Both the position numbers and the translations under genes were made by a program. From Planctomycetota bacterium (GTDB taxonomy: Bacteria > Planctomycetota > Phycisphaerae > Tepidisphaerales > Tepidisphaeraceae): 7,777 nucleotides of DNA. Location: contig JAKORQ010000669.1 of NCBI GenBank assembly GCA_029777755.1, positions 1 to 7,777 of the forward strand. The letters are read 5' to 3'. Below are positions 5,948 to 7,777 of this stretch, piece after piece (position 1 is the stretch's first letter; each line of letters opens with the position of its first letter). The notes beneath the pieces were generated by a model, which saw only the letters and a list, made by a program, of their open reading frames with translations, was not told the DNA's origin and made no database searches.

Positions 5948-5974
5948 TTTACGGAAGGGCACGTAGAGGATAAT
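5948..5974 (+). promoter_or_regulatory. Possible promoter upstream of the zinc-ribbon gene
   Basis: TTTACG (4 of 6 to TTGACA) and GATAAT (5 of 6 to TATAAT, 5969-5974) are separated by 15 bases, slightly short. It would give a leader of about 60 bases before ATG 6041. This is the only promoter-like pair seen in the 137-base gap after the PilZ gene. Confidence 0.28.
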
Positions 5975-6040
5975 CTCGGGTGGAAGAGCTCGATGGTGAG
6001 CTCGGCGTAAACATGTGTTACTTATTCAACGAATCAGGCC

Positions 6041-6526
6041 ATGGAAACGATGGTGTTTTGTCCTGATTGTCATGGTGTTATAGGCGGAGACGGTTCCGAT
6101 GGCAGGAAGCCGTGCTCATGCTTTGATGCAAAGGGGCCGCGTCCCGGTATGCCCGATCCGGTAGCAAAGCCGAAGGTTTGCTGCAAGTGCGGCAAGAACC
6201 TTGAGGGAAAGAAGCGCTTCAAGGACAGCCTTGGCTATTGGTGTGAGGCGTGTCACTACACCGAGAAGCGCCAGGAGAAGGGAAACCATGTCCCCTGTGA
6301 CTCCTGCGGCCGCTACGTGGATCCCCAGAAGCTCCAATCCTACGAAGGGATCAAGATCTGCACCCGCTGCCTGAAGGAGCGCAAGCGGGAGGCGCGACGC
6401 GTGCGCCGGCCGGTAGTGTTCGGCAGCGAACATGAGCAGTTCGAGAAGAAGCGGCTTATCCGGCTGCTGATCATGGCGGGAGTCTTGCTGGTTATCATCC
6501 TCCTGTCCTCGCTGGGCTTGCTGTAG
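6041..6526 (+). CDS. Small zinc-ribbon protein with C-terminal membrane anchor, function unknown
   Basis: A 161-residue protein I do not recognise as a named family. Its cysteines fall into three clusters that each look like a zinc ribbon: Cys7/Cys10 with Cys25/Cys27; Cys47 or 48/Cys50 with Cys68/Cys71; Cys86/Cys89 with Cys107/Cys110. The second and third have the 'CxKCGKNL...YWCEACH' and 'CDSCGRYVDP...KICTRC' look of rubredoxin-like or double-zinc-ribbon knuckles. A very basic linker (LKERKREARRVRR, 111-123) precedes a single hydrophobic segment at the extreme C-terminus (about 140-161, LIRLLIMAGVLLVIILLSSL), so the protein is probably tail-anchored with the zinc ribbons and basic linker in the cytoplasm. 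No catalytic motif is present; roles such as binding nucleic acid, or organising a membrane complex, are speculation. The Shine-Dalgarno is weak; ATG 6050 is an alternative start. It is transcribed in the same direction as its neighbours but is separated from them by gaps of 137 and 83 bases. Confidence 0.82.
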   Translation: METMVFCPDCHGVIGGDGSDGRKPCSCFDAKGPRPGMPDPVAKPKVCCKCGKNLEGKKRFKDSLGYWCEACHYTEKRQEKGNHVPCDSCGRYVDPQKLQSYEGIKICTRCLKERKREARRVRRPVVFGSEHEQFEKKRLIRLLIMAGVLLVIILLSSLGLL

Positions 6527-6594
6527 CAGCAGTCCGTTGAATACCAGGCATTTCGCTCCATGTGCAGGTTGCCTGAATTGGCCGCCATCCCCGC

Positions 6595-6600
6595 TAGAAT
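6595..6600 (+). promoter_or_regulatory. Candidate -10 box for the AmrS gene
   Basis: TAGAAT (5 of 6 to TATAAT) ends 9 bases before ATG 6610. Transcription would begin at or next to the start codon, giving a leaderless mRNA; this fits the absence of a Shine-Dalgarno sequence. No good -35 at 16-18 bases. Confidence 0.35.
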
Positions 6601-6609
6601 TGCATAGAC

Positions 6610-7692
6610 ATGACGCAATCGCTGAAGCAGGCTGGGAACTATCGCTTGCGGGATGTGCTGCGGCAGATGACCGCGGATGCCGACCCCTCACTTGTTGAGC
6701 GCCAGGAGGATGGATCGGTCAGGTGTTTCGCGTGCGGTCATCGATGCCTCGTGCGGCCGAGCAGGGAGGGCATCTGTCGCGTTCGCCTCAATTGTGACGG
6801 TACGCTCAAGGTACCCTATGGGTACGTGGCCGGCCTGGCCTGCGATCCGATCGAGAAGAAGCCTTTCAACCACGTGCTGCCGGGAACCGACATCGTTACC
6901 TTCGGGATGCTCGGCTGCGATTTCCATTGTGGCTATTGCCAGAATTGGGTAACCAGCCAGGCATTGCGCGACCCGGAGGCTGGCACGCGCGTCCAGGAAG
7001 TGACACCTGAGCAGATCGTGGAGATTGCCCGGCGATACGGCGCGCCGGCCGTGGCGTCGAGCTATAACGAGCCGCTGATCACCAGCGAATGGGCAGCCGC
7101 CATCTTTCGCGAAGCACGGGCAGCGGGCCTGCGCTGCTGCTATATATCCAACGGCAACGCGACGCCCGAGGTGCTGCGCTTTCTGCGCCCGCTGGTCGAC
7201 TGCTACAAGGTGGACCTAAAGAGCTTCAACGACAAGCACTACCGCGAGCTGGGCGGAGTCCTCGACAATGTGGTCGAGACGATCCGCAACCTGAAGCAGA
7301 TGGGCTTCTGGGTGGAGATCGTCACGCTGCTCGTTCCGACCTTCAATAACGATCCTGACGAGATCAGGCAGATGGCGGCATTCCTGGCCTCAGTTGACCC
7401 GCTGATGCCCTGGCATATCACTGCGTTCCACTCGGACTACAAGATGGACAGCACACCCAATACGACAGCGGAGGATCTGTTGGCTGCCGGCGAGATCGCG
7501 CGTGCTGAGGGGATGAAGTATGTCTACCTGGGCAACCTGCCCGGCCGGCTGGGTAACTGGGAAGACACCAGTTGCCATGGCTGCGGAAAGTGCCTGATTC
7601 GAAGGCGTGGATTTGTGGTTATTGAGAACCTCATGCCCGCGGATGGCAGGTGCCCCGATTGCGGTACTGTTGTGCCCGGGATCTGGTCGTAA
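6610..7692 (+). CDS. amrS: AmmeMemoRadiSam system radical SAM enzyme
   Basis: A 360-residue radical S-adenosylmethionine enzyme. Cys103, Cys107 and Cys110 in LGCDFHCGYCQNW form the CxxxCxxC motif that holds the [4Fe-4S] cluster binding SAM. The N-terminal region has a metal-binding set, CFACGHRC (Cys39/42/46) and GICRVRLN (Cys56), followed by the family-typical YGYVAGLACDPIEKKPFNHV (70-89) and LPGTDIVTFGMLGC. SYNEPLITSEW (151-161), CYISNGN (177-183) and YKVDLKSFNDKHYRELGG (199-216) match radical SAM barrel strands of the AmrS/PflA-like group. The C-terminal part carries Cys322/325/328 and Cys348/351, a probable zinc ribbon. By family it works with the AmrA (AMMECR1-like) and AmrB (MEMO-like) proteins; neither is present in the window, and the reaction is not established as far as I know. 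Length is normal to slightly long. It stands 83 bases after the zinc-ribbon gene. Confidence 0.93.
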   Translation: MTQSLKQAGNYRLRDVLRQMTADADPSLVERQEDGSVRCFACGHRCLVRPSREGICRVRLNCDGTLKVPYGYVAGLACDPIEKKPFNHVLPGTDIVTFGMLGCDFHCGYCQNWVTSQALRDPEAGTRVQEVTPEQIVEIARRYGAPAVASSYNEPLITSEWAAAIFREARAAGLRCCYISNGNATPEVLRFLRPLVDCYKVDLKSFNDKHYRELGGVLDNVVETIRNLKQMGFWVEIVTLLVPTFNNDPDEIRQMAAFLASVDPLMPWHITAFHSDYKMDSTPNTTAEDLLAAGEIARAEGMKYVYLGNLPGRLGNWEDTSCHGCGKCLIRRRGFVVIENLMPADGRCPDCGTVVPGIWS

Positions 7693-7706
7693 TCATCCTG
7701 CAAAAT

Positions 7707-7730
7707 ATCCCATGTGCCACTAATGGGGAT
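7707..7730 (+). terminator. Weak imperfect hairpin after the AmrS gene
   Basis: ATCCCAT (7707-7713) can pair with ATGGGGAT (7723-7730) with one bulged G across a 9-base loop. The tail (TACCTCGCCC) is not U-rich, so this is a poor intrinsic terminator candidate. Confidence 0.2.
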
Positions 7731-7741
7731 TACCTCGCCCC

Positions 7742-7747
7742 TACAAT
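7742..7747 (+). promoter_or_regulatory. Candidate -10 box before the last open frame
   Basis: TACAAT (5 of 6 to TATAAT) ends 8 bases before ATG 7756, the same spacing type as before the AmrS gene. No -35 match at 16-18 bases. Confidence 0.28.
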
Positions 7748-7755
7748 TTGTCGTG

Positions 7756-7777
7756 ATGGAAGACAAAACAGCAAAAC
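7756..7777 (+). CDS. Possible start of another gene (first 7 codons only)
   Basis: ATG followed by codons for MEDKTAK runs off the right edge. Support is limited to its position after the AmrS gene and a TACAAT box 8 bases upstream; there is no Shine-Dalgarno. Nothing can be said about function. Confidence 0.3.

Noticed and set aside
6005..6025. GTAA...TTAC partial symmetry upstream of the zinc-ribbon gene
   Set aside because: Only four bases pair at each end and the centre does not fit, so it is within chance expectation.
6811..6825. Inverted repeat GTACCC-TAT-GGGTAC inside the AmrS gene
   Set aside because: It encodes the family-conserved VPYGYV stretch in mid-gene, so the symmetry is most simply a by-product of the codons.

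Overview
The window is GC-rich bacterial chromosome that most resembles a member of the Planctomycetota, probably the Phycisphaerae side of the phylum; this is an inference from gene content. The clues are a type II-secretion-like prepilin with a C-terminal DG-H motif, an exported protein that looks like the start of a LamG-type protein, a secreted esterase with a C-terminal PEP-CTERM anchor, and a XylR-like regulator pairing a sugar-binding domain with an AraC-type DNA-binding domain. Genes are closely packed and no stretch over 300 bases lacks a gene. No tRNA, rRNA, CRISPR array or insertion sequence was seen.

Left part (1-2034, all on the minus strand): in transcription order, a secreted PEP-CTERM alpha/beta-hydrolase (2034-1114), a pseudopilin-like protein (1038-184) and the first 47 codons of an exported protein (141-1, cut by the window edge). 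Gaps of 75 and 42 bases and a shared strand allow co-transcription. Divergent from them, across about 140 bases, lies the XylR-like regulator (2173-3342, plus). The shared upstream region holds a 13-base-period direct repeat (ATGTAGC) that may be its operator.

Middle part (3343-5113): a bidirectional hairpin terminator separates the regulator from a convergent cytoplasmic esterase of the esterase D/tributyrin esterase type (4182-3442, minus). Divergent from that esterase is a TIM-barrel sugar phosphate isomerase/epimerase (4256-5113, plus), with a small inverted repeat in the 73-base gap. The left and middle parts read as a small sugar or polysaccharide-ester utilisation region: one exported esterase, one internal esterase, a sugar isomerase and a sugar-sensing regulator. 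The actual substrate cannot be read from the sequence.

Right part (5114-7777, plus strand): a PilZ-domain protein with its own consensus -10 box, a small tail-anchored protein with three zinc-ribbon-like cysteine clusters, and an AmmeMemoRadiSam-type radical SAM enzyme (AmrS). The last 22 bases may begin another gene. These look like independent housekeeping or signalling genes unrelated to the sugar genes.

A recurring feature is that several genes lack a recognisable Shine-Dalgarno sequence and instead carry a TANNNT -10-like hexamer 8-10 bases before the ATG, which hints at leaderless transcripts. Other genes in the same window have good Shine-Dalgarno sites.
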